Assembly: GCA_020633295.1 (NCBI GenBank)
Contig: JACKDW010000028.1
Span: forward strand, 1-64,000
DNA: 64,000 nt
Direction of reading: 5' to 3'
Origin: Myxococcales bacterium
GTDB taxonomy: Bacteria; Myxococcota_A; Polyangia; Nannocystales; Nannocystaceae
Numbering within the stretch: the first letter of the stretch is position 1; every line of letters starts with the position of its first letter. A model generated the notes under the pieces. It did no database searches. It was not told the origin of the DNA and saw nothing but the letters and a program-made list of their open reading frames with translations. The position numbers and the translations under genes were made by a program. Shown in pieces: positions 33,621-43,339 of the stretch.

Positions 33621-35461
33621 GCCGCGCCGCCAGCCGCTGGCTCACGATCTCGCTCGTGGGCGCCTCGATCGCCGGCGCGGTGATGCTCGCGCTCCCGGGC
33701 GACGAGGCGCCCCGCGCCCCGCAGCCGAGCGCGTCGCGCCAGGCGGCGGGGTCGGCCCCCCAGGTCGCGCCCCACTGCAGCTTCGAGCGCGGCGAGACGG
33801 CGGCCTTCGCCCTCGAGGCGACGACCCGCGACGTCCGCGAGGCGCAGGTGGACACCCTGCGCGGGACGCTGAGCTGGGAGGTCGTCGACGAGCTCTCGCC
33901 CCAGCGCTGGCGGCTCCGCGCGGCGCTCACCGACGTCTCGCTGACGCAGGAGCTGTCGCTGCCCAGCGAGCGCGTCGAGGGCTCGCTCGCCGCGCCGTTC
34001 TTCATCGAGCTGGACGACGCCTGTCGCTTCGTCAGCTTCGGCTTCCCGCGCGAGTGGGACGCGCGTCGACGCCAGCTCGTGCAGTCGGCGCTGTTGACCC
34101 ACGAGTACGTGGTCCCGTCGTCGCCGCGGGAGACGCTGTGGAGCGCCGCCCAGTTCGACGGGCTCGGGGACTTCGAGGCGCGCTACGAGCTCGCGCCGGG
34201 GGACGGGGATGGGCGAACGCGCGTCCGTCGACACAAGGCCGCGTACGACGGCGGGACCAAGGGCGCGGCGTTCGGCGTCTCGGTCGCGGTGGTCGGCTCG
34301 AAGGCGACCGCGAGCTTCGATCGCGAGCGCCCCCACTGGCTCACCGCCTCCTCGGGGCTCGAGCGGGTGCAGCTGCGGGTGCAGGGCGAGCTCGCGGCGG
34401 ACCTGCTGCAGAAGTTCCGCCTGACGCGCGACGACGATCGCTTCGCGCCGGTGCCCGCGATGGCGCCGGGCGAGGCGGACTTCCGCGACGCCTTCGATCT
34501 CGAGATCGATCACGGCGCGGCCGACGACGCCCGCGCGGCGCCGCTGTCCTACGACGAGGCGCTGGCGGCGTTCCTCGGGCGCTTCGGCCCGGGGAGCGAC
34601 GATCCGAGCTACGCGGCCGCCCGCGAGCTCGCGGCCTGGCTCAGGGGACACCCCGATGGCCCCGCGCGGCTGGCCGCCGCGCTGCGCGACGGTGACATCG
34701 ACGACGCGGCCCGCCCGGCGCTGTTCCTCGGGCTCGAGCTCTCGGGCACGGAGGAGGCCCGCGCGGCGCTCTCGGAGCTGCTCGTCGACGCGCGGCTGGA
34801 CGCGGTGGATCGGGCCCGGGCCGCGTCCGCGCTCTCCGACCTCGGCGCGCCCACGCGGGACACCGCAGCGCTGCTGCTCGCGCAGGCGCAGACGGGCGAC
34901 GCGATGGTCGCGAGCGTCAGCGTGCTGGGCCTCGGCAAGATGGCCAAGCGCAGCGAGGACGACGGGCTCCGGGCGTACGTCCGCGACGCGCTCGATGAGG
35001 AGCTCGCCGCCGCGGGCGACGACGGCAGGACGCGCCTGGTCCTCGACGCGATGGGCAACACCGGCGACGCGGCCTTCGCCGACGAGCTCACCGCGCACCT
35101 CGAGGCCGAGAGCCCGACGACGCGGCAGCACGCCGCCGAGGCGCTCGGGCGCCTGGACCCCGGGGCGTCCGGACCGCGGCTCCTCGAGCGCCTCGGCGAG
35201 GAGTCGGATCCTGCGGTCCGCGCCACGCTCGTCAGCGCCTACCACGGACCGGCGACGGAGGACACGATCGCGCTGATGTCCGACCAGCTCGCGACCAGCT
35301 CGTCGACCTCCGAGCGCGCCGCGCTCATCGCCTGGCTCGGCACCGCGTCGAGGACGACGCCGGCCGCCCAGCGCCAGCTCATCGATCACATCCACCGCGA
35401 GACGGACGCGCGGTTGATGCAGCAGATCGGCAGCTACGTGCCGGCGGCCGCGCTGCGATGA
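33617..35461 (+). CDS. Exported HEAT-repeat protein
   Basis: A 614-residue protein. The start GTG 33617 overlaps the previous stop in GTGA. An N-terminal helix (WLTISLVGASIAGAVMLAL) anchors or exports it. Residues ~50-290 are beta-rich (FALEATTRDVREAQVDTL, FDGLGDFEARYELAPG), a layout reminiscent of the vitellogenin/lipid-transport N-terminal sheet. The remainder consists of HEAT-like helical repeats with Ala/Leu/Asp periodicity (ALSELLVDARLDAVDRARA, LEAESPTTRQHAAEALGRL). It likely acts as a protein- or lipid-binding scaffold for its operon partners. Confidence 0.7.
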   Translation: MSRAASRWLTISLVGASIAGAVMLALPGDEAPRAPQPSASRQAAGSAPQVAPHCSFERGETAAFALEATTRDVREAQVDTLRGTLSWEVVDELSPQRWRLRAALTDVSLTQELSLPSERVEGSLAAPFFIELDDACRFVSFGFPREWDARRRQLVQSALLTHEYVVPSSPRETLWSAAQFDGLGDFEARYELAPGDGDGRTRVRRHKAAYDGGTKGAAFGVSVAVVGSKATASFDRERPHWLTASSGLERVQLRVQGELAADLLQKFRLTRDDDRFAPVPAMAPGEADFRDAFDLEIDHGAADDARAAPLSYDEALAAFLGRFGPGSDDPSYAAARELAAWLRGHPDGPARLAAALRDGDIDDAARPALFLGLELSGTEEARAALSELLVDARLDAVDRARAASALSDLGAPTRDTAALLLAQAQTGDAMVASVSVLGLGKMAKRSEDDGLRAYVRDALDEELAAAGDDGRTRLVLDAMGNTGDAAFADELTAHLEAESPTTRQHAAEALGRLDPGASGPRLLERLGEESDPAVRATLVSAYHGPATEDTIALMSDQLATSSSTSERAALIAWLGTASRTTPAAQRQLIDHIHRETDARLMQQIGSYVPAAALR

Positions 35462-36591
35462 CGCGCTCGGCCGCGAGCGCCGGACTCGCGCTGCTGCTGG
35501 CGCTCACCGGCTGCGACGTCCTCGACGACGCTCCGGACGCCTCGGCGACCGGGGCCGGCGAGGCGTCGCCGTCGGCGTGGGTCGAGGTCGCCGCCGCGCG
35601 CTTCCTCGACGACGGCGAGAGCGAGACGGTGACGCTCCCGGATCCGGGGCTCGCCGACGCGCTCGCGCTGCGCGTGACGAGCGACCCCGCGGTGTGCTTC
35701 CAGCTCAGCTCGCTCGTCGACGGTCGCGGTCACGCGCCGATCACCGGGCGCAGCGCGGGCGCCGACTGCCGCGCGTGCGGGCTCCGAACGTCCGCGGCCG
35801 TCGGCGCCGGCGTGTTCGTCCTCCCGCGCGAGGACGGGCGACTCGAGCCCGAGGCGGGCCTCGAGCTCCGCGTCGCGCGACTCGACTGCGAGACGCTCAC
35901 GCCGCTCAAGACGCCCGAGGATCGCCCGCCGCTGCGGATCGAGCTCCAGTCGATCGAGGAGGTCCCCGAGGAGGCCGCGATCGAGCTGCGCTTCCTCGTC
36001 GACGCGAGCTCGATCCTCTACCGCGACGATGACCGCCAAGCGCGGCTGATGGACGCCCTGCGGGCGCAGCTCGCCTCCAGCGGGATCACGCCGCGACGGC
36101 TCGAGACCCGCGAGCTCGACCCGCTGCCGGCCAACCTGAGCTTTCACGCAGGTGACGTCTCGGCGCTGGCGGACGCGCGCGCGGGCGCGCCGGCGACGCT
36201 CGAGACGACCATCGACGTGGTCTTCGGCGGGTGCCTCCGCTACGACGATCCGTTCTTCGGCCCGCCCAGCCCGGTGGACGGCTACACGCCGCGGATCCCC
36301 GGCGGCGCGGGGGGAGCCGACGCCGTGTTCATGCCCGGGCTCGACTGCCTCGCCGAGGACGCGGGACCCGAGGACATCCCGGTCGAGACGCAGGCGCGCG
36401 TGCTCGCCCACGAGCTCGGCCACTACCTCGGCCTCTATCACGCGGTCGAGGCGGACGGCGCCGTCGACTCGCTCGACGACACCGGGCCCGACAACATCAT
36501 GCACCACAACCCGGGGCTGGCCGACGCGACAGGCTTCAGCCCGTCGCAGGGTCGCGTGATGCGAGCGCACCCGTCGGCGCTCGCGCTGTGA
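35458..36591 (+). CDS. Metzincin-type metalloprotease lipoprotein
   Basis: A 377-residue lipoprotein; its ATG overlaps the previous stop (ATGA). The signal peptide ends in LALTGC. The zinc site HELGHYLGLYH, near residues 318-328, is the complete HExxHxxGxxH metzincin motif. A Met-turn-like NIMHHNPG follows about 25 residues later. The N-terminal domain is beta-rich with several Cys. The partners upstream suggest it processes surface substrates together with the HEAT protein. No inhibitor or separate propeptide gene is seen. Confidence 0.85.
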   Translation: MTRSAASAGLALLLALTGCDVLDDAPDASATGAGEASPSAWVEVAAARFLDDGESETVTLPDPGLADALALRVTSDPAVCFQLSSLVDGRGHAPITGRSAGADCRACGLRTSAAVGAGVFVLPREDGRLEPEAGLELRVARLDCETLTPLKTPEDRPPLRIELQSIEEVPEEAAIELRFLVDASSILYRDDDRQARLMDALRAQLASSGITPRRLETRELDPLPANLSFHAGDVSALADARAGAPATLETTIDVVFGGCLRYDDPFFGPPSPVDGYTPRIPGGAGGADAVFMPGLDCLAEDAGPEDIPVETQARVLAHELGHYLGLYHAVEADGAVDSLDDTGPDNIMHHNPGLADATGFSPSQGRVMRAHPSALAL

Positions 36592-36610
36592 CGCCGCGCG
36601 CGCGCGGCGG

Positions 36611-38038
36611 CTAGTTCGTGCTCGGCAGCGCCTGCACGGTCAGGTTCTGCGCGCCCGCGAGGTGATAGTCGTTCTCCGTCGAGGTGAACGAGAGCACGCG
36701 CGAGCCGGTGCCGCCGGCGCTCGGGACCGTGAAGGTGATCGTCGCCTTGCCCTGGCTGTCGGTGTCCTGGCAGCTCGACCCGAAGCAGACGCGAAGGTCC
36801 TCGATCGCCTGCGAGTCCGTCACGCGCTTCGCCTTCACGGTGTAGCTCGCGGACTCGCTGATGTGCACGGAGGTCGGCCCGCTGACGACGAGCTGCACCG
36901 GCGCCTTGAGCACCGTGAGGTAGGCGGAGGGCCCCTTGACGACGTCGTAGCGCTCGCGCGGCACGTCGGCGTAGGCCCACAGCGAGTACTTCATGGGCTT
37001 GTCGGTGATCTTGAACGAGACCTGCGCGAGCCCGAAGGTGTTGGTCGTGCCGGCGCCCACCTGCTTCGCGTCGTAGCGCGGCGGCGCCCAGTTCGCGCCG
37101 CGCTCTCGGAGCACGCGGACGGGCGCGCCGGCGTACTTGGGGCCGAGGAGCGACGGGCCCTTGATCACGATCACCGACGCGGAGACGGTGTCGCCGTAGC
37201 GCCCGGCGACGTCGCCGGCCTTGACGTAGACCGACTCTCGCGGCGGGTACAGCGGCGTGCTGCCGGTCCCGGCGGTCGGGTTGTAGAGCACGTCGCCGAG
37301 GAACTGCACCTTGACGTCCAGCGGCTTGTTCGCGCCGGTGGTCGGCGTGTAGTCGGCGGTGATGTAGCCGCTCCCGCTCGTCACCGCGGTCGAGACCTGC
37401 TTGCCCTGCACGTAGATCTCGACCTCGCGCCCGCTGATCGACGCGCCGTCGGTGATCCGCGTGAGTCGCCCGGTGATCTGCGTCTTGCTGCCGACGTTCG
37501 CGTAATTGTTGAGATCCAGATCGAAGGTCGTCGACGAGCGCACGGTGCCGATCGAGCTCGAGTCGTCGGCGCCCGCGCACTTGCTGTTGCCGGCGAAGCG
37601 CGCGACGAAGGGCTTGGGCCCGAACTTGTTCGGGACCTTGTACTCGATCGTCGCCTCGCCCTTGGAGTTCGTGTCGGCGGTCCCGACGATCTGGCCCTCG
37701 ACCTTGAACTCGATCGGCTGGAAGGGGACGACCGCGCCGTCCTCGGTCGTGAGCGTCGCCCGCACGGGGATCGTCGCGCCGATCGCTCCGACCGCGAACT
37801 TCGCCTTGATCTCGGTGCCCGTGCGCGCGGCGGTCGGGACGAAGCGCTGCGGCGTCTCGCCGGGGAGGACGCTGCACACGGGCGTGGTGAGCTTCTGCAT
37901 GTTGTCGGGGATCGGCACCGCGTTCGTGGGCTGCGGCGCGACGCCGCCCGTGGGCCGCGCCGGCGCGGAGCCGGGGGTGAGCAGGAGGACAGATACGCCG
38001 ACGAGCGGCCATACGAAGCGACGAGACAGCATCATCAC
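36611..38038 (-). CDS. Exported protein with Ig-like domains
   Basis: A 475-residue protein with a signal peptide (RFVWPLVGVSVLLLTPGSAP) and no lipobox. It contains about four tandem Ig-like (Big/invasin-type) domains, each with the 'G.a.v..tlp' pattern: SKGEATIEYKVPNKFGPK, TADYTPTTGANKPLDVKV, GLAQVSFKITDKPMKYSL, QGKATITFTVPSAG. Such proteins are usually surface adhesins or structural linkers. It is convergent with the metzincin operon, 19 bases apart. Confidence 0.75.
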   Translation of the reverse strand: MMMLSRRFVWPLVGVSVLLLTPGSAPARPTGGVAPQPTNAVPIPDNMQKLTTPVCSVLPGETPQRFVPTAARTGTEIKAKFAVGAIGATIPVRATLTTEDGAVVPFQPIEFKVEGQIVGTADTNSKGEATIEYKVPNKFGPKPFVARFAGNSKCAGADDSSSIGTVRSSTTFDLDLNNYANVGSKTQITGRLTRITDGASISGREVEIYVQGKQVSTAVTSGSGYITADYTPTTGANKPLDVKVQFLGDVLYNPTAGTGSTPLYPPRESVYVKAGDVAGRYGDTVSASVIVIKGPSLLGPKYAGAPVRVLRERGANWAPPRYDAKQVGAGTTNTFGLAQVSFKITDKPMKYSLWAYADVPRERYDVVKGPSAYLTVLKAPVQLVVSGPTSVHISESASYTVKAKRVTDSQAIEDLRVCFGSSCQDTDSQGKATITFTVPSAGGTGSRVLSFTSTENDYHLAGAQNLTVQALPSTN

Positions 38039-38377
38039 CTACCGTTCGCGCGCGACCGTTACCTCCGGCGCCGCGGGTTGCTGGGGGGCGGGTTCGCGCC
38101 GCGCGGCGCGCGGGCGCGTCGCAACAATACGCGGAGTCCCGCCGCCGCGCGGAGCCCCGACGACGCGCGTGCTCGCGGAGCGCCGTGTGCTAAGGCATGC
38201 ACAATCGGACATGTGCGATGAGTCGCGTACCGCGGCGGCGCGGGTCGATGTCGCGCGCGGCCGCGCGCCGCCGCGCCGTCACCTGACGACCGCGCCGCCG
38301 CAGACGCGCGTCGACCGGAGCGCCGCTGCGGCGCCCCGGTCGAGCGGTGCTGTGCGCGGCCGGTCGCCGCTCGCGGA
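38039..38377. other. Intergenic region
   Basis: About 340 GC-rich bases between two minus-strand genes. One AT-richer patch (38188-38222) includes GGACATGTGCGATGAG, similar to other ACATGT sites in this window. No gene or clear terminator was seen. Confidence 0.45.
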
Positions 38378-40972
38378 TCACCCGCGCCGGCGTCGCCGCC
38401 ATCCCAGCAGCACGAGGCCGAGGAGCGCGCCGAGCGTTCCGGGACCCTGGCCTGGCGTCGCCGCGCAGTCGCAGCCGGGCTCCACGCCGGTGGTGTCCGC
38501 GCCGGTGTCCGTCCCGGTCTCCTCGGGGCCCTCGGTCGTCGGCTCGTCGCCCGTGGTCGTCGTCTCCGGCTCGCCGTCGCTCGTGCTGGTCCCGGTGCTG
38601 TCGTCGACGGGCACGCAGACGCCCGCTTGGCACTCCTCGTCGACCCCGCAGGGGACGTCGGGGCAGCTCGGGAGCACGCAGTCGCCGTCCACGCAGGTCT
38701 CGCCGTCAGGGCACGGGACGGCGGGGCAGGCCGGCACCTCGCACTCGCCGTTGACGCAGGCGAGCGCGCCGGGGCACTGCGCGTCGCTGTCGCAGGGGCC
38801 AGGTACGCACTGGTTGTCCACGCAGATCTCGGGCGGCTGCGCGCCCTGATCGCAGTCGCTGTCGGCGACGCAGGGGGCGGGCACGCACTCGCAGTCGACG
38901 CACAGCTCGAGGTCGCCGCAGTCGCTGTCGACCGAGCAGCCGCACACGGGCACGCACTCGCCCCAGGCGTCGTCGGGGCCCTTGCTGCACACCTCGTCGG
39001 GGCCGCAGTCGAGGTCCTCGAGGCACCACTCGAACACCTCGTCCTCCTCGAAGCCGCCCGGCTCGGGGTTCTCCGAGCAGTCGTTGAACGCGCAGCACGG
39101 ATCGAGCTCGATGGACTCGACGATGCTCCCGAGCGCGATCTCGAGCTCGGCTTGGTTGTCGGCGTCGTAGGCCTGTCCCGTCCCGCCCCAGACGGCCATG
39201 GCGTCGAGCTGCGCCATGTTCACGCCGTCGCCGAGGCCGATGACGAAGGTCTCGATGCCGGCCGCCGCCATCTCCTCGAGCTCGGCCTTGACCTGCGCGT
39301 CCGTCGAGTAGCCGTCGTACTTGCCGTCGGTGATGAGGATGTTGAGGTAGCGCGTGCTCTCGTCGGCCTCGCCGTCCTGCAGCGCCTGGGCGTGGTACGC
39401 CGCCTGGTTCTGCTTGATCAGCTCGAGCCCGAGGTGCGTGTAGGTGCCCGAGCCCGAGCAGATGCTGGTGTCGCCGCCCGGGTTGTCGCAGCGCGGCATG
39501 TGGGACTGCGTGTCGAGGTCGAAGCCGGGGCCGTCCGGGTCCGCGAGCGGATCGGGCTGGCCGCCCACGGACGCCGGGTGCTGCCAGTTGATCGGCGAGC
39601 CGCCCCAGGGCGTGTCGCAGAGGTCCTCGGGGATCAGCGCCGCCATCGGGTACGCGGGCTCGTCGAGCAGCGGCGAGTAGTCGATGTCGGGGCAGGCCGG
39701 ATCGGAGACCTCCGGCGAGAGCGCCCAGTAGAAGTTGTCCTGCATGCACGGCCCGTAGTTGATCAGGACGCGCTGCTCGCCGGGCGCCGGGCTGTTGTGC
39801 CCGAACACCGCGAGCCCGAGGTGGGCGAAGTCCTCGACGCGCTGGCCGATCGGCATCATGTTCTCGTCGAGCAGCTCGTGGTTGAACAGCGACTGGTCGC
39901 CGGCGAGCGCGAAGCGGGCCTGATCCCAGCCCGACTCACCCTTGGGCGCGGGCATGGTGCCGCCGGCGACGTTGAGCATCGACGAGGAGGCGTCGAGCAG
40001 CACCATCACGCGCGGCAGGCCGCCGATGCAGTCGGGCACGATCAGCTCGTCCTTGATCTGCTGGACGACGTCGACGACCGCCTCGAACAGCGACATCTGA
40101 TCGTCGGCGGTCAGCGCCTCGACGGTGCCGCCCGCGGCCGCGAGCTCGTCCGCGGCCGTCTCGCCGCTGCCGCCGAGCTCGCCGAAGTAGACCACGTAGG
40201 TCGGGACGAGGGTCTCGTCGCCGGGGGTGCCGACGCCGTCGTCGAACATCGCCGCGGCCGTGTTGGCCGGGTTGTGCGCGGGGCTCTGCCCCTGTCCCTC
40301 GGGGTTGGTCCACTCGCCGTCGGTCATCACGAGCTGGATGTAGCGGCGGTTGTCGAGGCTCGGCGCGTCCGCGGGGTGGAGCGCGAGGCTCTGCTCCATC
40401 ACCTGGCGGGAGCGCTCGATCGCGCCGCCGGTCCACGTGCCGATGCCGACGAGCGCGCCGTCCATCGGCGCCGGGGTGGCGTTGACCGCGTCGATGACGG
40501 CGTCGCCGTTGCACTCGACGTAGGTGTTCTCGTTGCCCTCGTCCCACCACAGGAGATCGAGCGCCTGGCCGTCGACGATCCCGGAGCTGTCGCCCGGGAT
40601 CGTCGTCCCGTCGTTGTTCGGGTCCGGGTCGTGACCGAAGCGCATCAGCCCGACCAGCATGGTCTGGGACACGAAGCCGTTGTCGGCGTTCATCAGGCCC
40701 TTGACCGAGTTCGTCGCCGCCTCCCAGCGCGTCACGTTGTCCATGGGATCGCCGAAGGGGTTGTTCATCGACGTCGAGTAGTCGACGATCAACATGAACA
40801 CGGGCTTTTTAAACGTGCACTCGCCCTCGCCCTGACAGTCGGGGGGCTCCGCCGCGTCCGGGGTCTCGGGGCCGCCGAGGAAGGCGAGCCCGAGGCCGCC
40901 GAGGAGCCCGAGCTGGAGCCCTCGTCGCGTCCAAGGGCGAATGCGTGCGGTCGTGCGGGTAGGGTGCGGCAT
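38378..40972 (-). CDS. Double VWA-domain surface protein with MYXO-CTERM-like tail
   Basis: An 864-residue protein. The start ATG 40972 follows AAGGAAA. An N-terminal Arg-rich signal peptide is followed by a first VWA domain (MIDAS in IVDYSTSMNN) and a second (LLDASSSML). A Cys-rich region with repeated 'CxxDxDCxxxxxC' units comes next (CVADSDCDQGAQ, CDSDAQCPGALACVNGEC). A Thr/Glu/Gly linker leads to the C-terminal sorting tail: GCDCAATPGQ, a hydrophobic helix, and WRRRRRG. That tail is the MYXO-CTERM pattern, which is processed for surface display. It probably mediates calcium-dependent adhesion. Confidence 0.88.
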   Translation of the reverse strand: MPHPTRTTARIRPWTRRGLQLGLLGGLGLAFLGGPETPDAAEPPDCQGEGECTFKKPVFMLIVDYSTSMNNPFGDPMDNVTRWEAATNSVKGLMNADNGFVSQTMLVGLMRFGHDPDPNNDGTTIPGDSSGIVDGQALDLLWWDEGNENTYVECNGDAVIDAVNATPAPMDGALVGIGTWTGGAIERSRQVMEQSLALHPADAPSLDNRRYIQLVMTDGEWTNPEGQGQSPAHNPANTAAAMFDDGVGTPGDETLVPTYVVYFGELGGSGETAADELAAAGGTVEALTADDQMSLFEAVVDVVQQIKDELIVPDCIGGLPRVMVLLDASSSMLNVAGGTMPAPKGESGWDQARFALAGDQSLFNHELLDENMMPIGQRVEDFAHLGLAVFGHNSPAPGEQRVLINYGPCMQDNFYWALSPEVSDPACPDIDYSPLLDEPAYPMAALIPEDLCDTPWGGSPINWQHPASVGGQPDPLADPDGPGFDLDTQSHMPRCDNPGGDTSICSGSGTYTHLGLELIKQNQAAYHAQALQDGEADESTRYLNILITDGKYDGYSTDAQVKAELEEMAAAGIETFVIGLGDGVNMAQLDAMAVWGGTGQAYDADNQAELEIALGSIVESIELDPCCAFNDCSENPEPGGFEEDEVFEWCLEDLDCGPDEVCSKGPDDAWGECVPVCGCSVDSDCGDLELCVDCECVPAPCVADSDCDQGAQPPEICVDNQCVPGPCDSDAQCPGALACVNGECEVPACPAVPCPDGETCVDGDCVLPSCPDVPCGVDEECQAGVCVPVDDSTGTSTSDGEPETTTTGDEPTTEGPEETGTDTGADTTGVEPGCDCAATPGQGPGTLGALLGLVLLGWRRRRRG

Positions 40973-41401
40973 GGTGTCGTTTCCTTGTGTGGGTGAGGCC
41001 GCTCGGACGACGCCGGCGGGTGATGTTGGCTGCGGGACACGAGCGTCGGGAAGGGAACGTCGGGACGCCAGGAGGAGACGCGAGACGCGGTGGATAGAGG
41101 GGGCGACGACGAGCCGTTCCGCCCGTCGTCGCCCGAGCGAGATCCCGAGCCCCACCGCGAGGGGACCCCACGCGCGAGCGCTCCCCGTGACGTTCGTCGA
41201 CACGCGTCGCCGCGCGTCTCAGCGGCGCAGCGCGTCCATCACGGGGTCCAGCCAGCGCGTCGGCGCGGCGCGCCTCGGCTCGCGGCCCGAGGAAGTCGCT
41301 TCACCCGTCCAGTGCACGCGCGCCCCGTTCCGGGGTGGATGTTTTTGATGGGAGCGGCGCGCGAGCGATGGCGCCCGAGCGGGTGCTGTATAGTTCCGGC
41401 G
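40973..41401. other. Intergenic region between divergent genes
   Basis: About 430 GC-rich bases between the VWA gene and the aminopropyltransferase-like gene. Frames here translate to Arg/Ala-rich artefacts. Short AT patches (GGATGTTTTTGATGGG at 41337, TGTATAGTTCCGG at 41387) could belong to the promoter of the gene at 41402; TATAGT at 41389-41394 is close enough to act as a -10 box. Confidence 0.5.
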
Positions 41402-42361
41402 ATGAGCGTCGGAAACGCGATCCTCACCGCGCGACCGGGCGCCGGGCTGTCCATGAGCCTGCGCGAGCCGAGCAGCCACGGGTCGACCGTGGAATTTGAG
41501 CTGCGCGAGGTCGTGGTCCACAAGCGATCTGCATTTCAGGACATCATGGTCGCCGACACGGTCGCCTACGGGCCTGTGCTCGTGCTCGACGGCATCATCC
41601 AGTCGTGCGTGAGCGACGACCCGATGTACCACGAGACGATGGTGCACCCGGCGATGACGCTGCACGGCGCGGCGCGCCGCGTGCTCGTGGGCGGCACCGG
41701 CGAGGCCGCGACCACGCGCGAGCTCCTGCGCCACTCGTCGGTCGAGCGCGTGGTCACGGTCGACCTCGACGACGAAGTGGTCCAGACCGTGCGCGAGCAC
41801 CTGCCGTCGTTCTGCGAGGGCGTGTTCGAAGACCCGCGCGTCGAGTACCGGGTCGAGGATGTGCGCGAGACCGTCGCCAAGGCCGCGCGCGGCGCCTTCG
41901 ACGTCATCTTCATGGACATCACCGATCCGATCGACGACGGCCCCGCGGCGGATCTTTACTCGGTGGGCTGGTTCCGACGGGTCGCGCGCGTGCTCGCGGA
42001 CGACGGCGTCCTGGTCGTACAGTCAGGCGAGATGGACGTCTCGGAGATGCTGACGCCGCGCTCGGTGCGGACGACGCTGCTCGAGGTGTTCCCCTGGGCG
42101 CACGTCGTCCACCAGTTCATCCCGAGCTTCCACGGCTTCTGGACGTGGACGCTGGCCTCGCGCCGGCCGCTCGAGCTGCGCCCCGCCGACCTCGAGCAGC
42201 GCATCGCGCGGCTGCGCCCGCCCCCGCGCGCGTACTCGCTGGCGTCCCACGACGGCGTGCTCGAGCCGCCGCCGTACCTGGCCGCGCGGCTGCGCGAGCC
42301 CGGGCGGATCATCCGCGGCCGCGCGAGCGAGGCCATCTGGATGTATCCAGACGCCGACTGA
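41402..42361 (+). CDS. Divergent spermidine synthase-like aminopropyltransferase
   Basis: A 319-residue protein. The fold matches polyamine aminopropyltransferases: an N-terminal beta segment (FQDIMVADTVAYGPVLVLDG), YHETMVHPAM, a Rossmann core and DVIFMDITDPIDDGPAADLY. The usual cofactor loop GGGDGG is replaced by GGTGEAATT, so substrate or cofactor handling may differ from SpeE. The start could be ATG 41402 or the Met at 41453. A canonical SpeE lies 1 kb downstream on the other strand. Confidence 0.8.
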   Translation: MSVGNAILTARPGAGLSMSLREPSSHGSTVEFELREVVVHKRSAFQDIMVADTVAYGPVLVLDGIIQSCVSDDPMYHETMVHPAMTLHGAARRVLVGGTGEAATTRELLRHSSVERVVTVDLDDEVVQTVREHLPSFCEGVFEDPRVEYRVEDVRETVAKAARGAFDVIFMDITDPIDDGPAADLYSVGWFRRVARVLADDGVLVVQSGEMDVSEMLTPRSVRTTLLEVFPWAHVVHQFIPSFHGFWTWTLASRRPLELRPADLEQRIARLRPPPRAYSLASHDGVLEPPPYLAARLREPGRIIRGRASEAIWMYPDAD

Positions 42362-42371
42362 GCGCGGCGGC

Positions 42372-43286
42372 GTGGCCGCCCGCGCGCTGGAGTACGATGA
42401 CCTCGTGGGGCGACCTGCGCTCAGGTACATTCGCCGCGCGCTGCGGGTGCTCGGCGTCGCGGCGCTCGTGCTCGCGATCGCGGCGCTCGTCGCGATGAAC
42501 GTCGTCGACTTCGGCGCGTCGCCGGCGACGATCGAGCGGGCGTTCGCGGGGCTGCCCCACGCGCCGCGCCACGGCGCCGTCGAGGTCGACGGTCGCGCGA
42601 TTCACTACGTCGAGGTCGGGGATCCCGAGAACCCGCCGGTGGTGCTCCTGCACGGCTCGCCGGGGTCGTGGGACGCGTACCTCAGCCAGCTGACGAGCGC
42701 GGCGCTGCAGGAGCGCGCGCACATGATCGCGCTGGACCGACCGGGCTTCGGCGACTCGAGCGATGGGGGACACGAGCCGTCGCTCGCGCGCCAGGCCGCG
42801 ATCACGCGCGCGGTCCTCCACGCCGCGCACCCCGACGCGCCGGCGGTCGTCGTCGGGCACTCGTTTGGCGGGCCCGTCGCGGGGCGCCTGGCGATGGACG
42901 CGCCCGAGGATGTGCGCGCGCTCGTCCTCGTCGCGCCCTCCATCGACCCGGCGCTCGAGCGCACGATGCTGGCGCAGCGCGTGGCGAACCTGCGGGTGGT
43001 CGCGGCGCTGCTGCCCGACGCGCTCGTCGCGTGCAACCGCGAGATCATGGCGCTGCGCGCCGAGCTCGAGGAGATGGCGCCGCGATGGGAGCGCATGACG
43101 ACGCCCGTGACGGTGATCCAGGGCGAGGCGGACCGGCTGGTCCCGCCCGCGAACGCGGACTTCGCCGCAGCGCGCGTGCCCGCGTCGTCGCTCGAGCTCG
43201 TGCGCGTGCCCGGGATGGACCACTTCGTGCCGTGGACGCGCCCCGAGCTCATCGAGGACGCGGTGCTCCGGCACCTCGGCGCGTAG
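42372..43286 (+). CDS. Membrane-anchored alpha/beta hydrolase
   Basis: A 304-residue protein 10 bases after the aminopropyltransferase-like gene. The start is GTG 42372, or possibly GTG 42405. One N-terminal transmembrane helix (VLGVAALVLAIAALVAMNVV) precedes the hydrolase core: VVLLHGSPGSWDAYL, the Ser nucleophile in VVGHSFGGPVAG, an acid in GEADRLVPPANADF and the base His in GMDHFVPW. Ser in the elbow suggests an esterase or lipase-type enzyme facing the periplasm. It is likely co-transcribed with its neighbour. Confidence 0.8.
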   Translation: MAARALEYDDLVGRPALRYIRRALRVLGVAALVLAIAALVAMNVVDFGASPATIERAFAGLPHAPRHGAVEVDGRAIHYVEVGDPENPPVVLLHGSPGSWDAYLSQLTSAALQERAHMIALDRPGFGDSSDGGHEPSLARQAAITRAVLHAAHPDAPAVVVGHSFGGPVAGRLAMDAPEDVRALVLVAPSIDPALERTMLAQRVANLRVVAALLPDALVACNREIMALRAELEEMAPRWERMTTPVTVIQGEADRLVPPANADFAAARVPASSLELVRVPGMDHFVPWTRPELIEDAVLRHLGA

Positions 43287-43339
43287 CGACGTCTCGAGCG
43301 ATCGAGCGCGAGTCGGCCTCGGCGCGAGCGCGAGTCGAC

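Noticed and set aside
36438..38012. Alternative long minus-strand frame over the Ig-like protein
   Set aside because: Translation is Arg/Gly/Ala-rich without domains, whereas the frame 36611-38038 has a signal peptide and Ig repeats.
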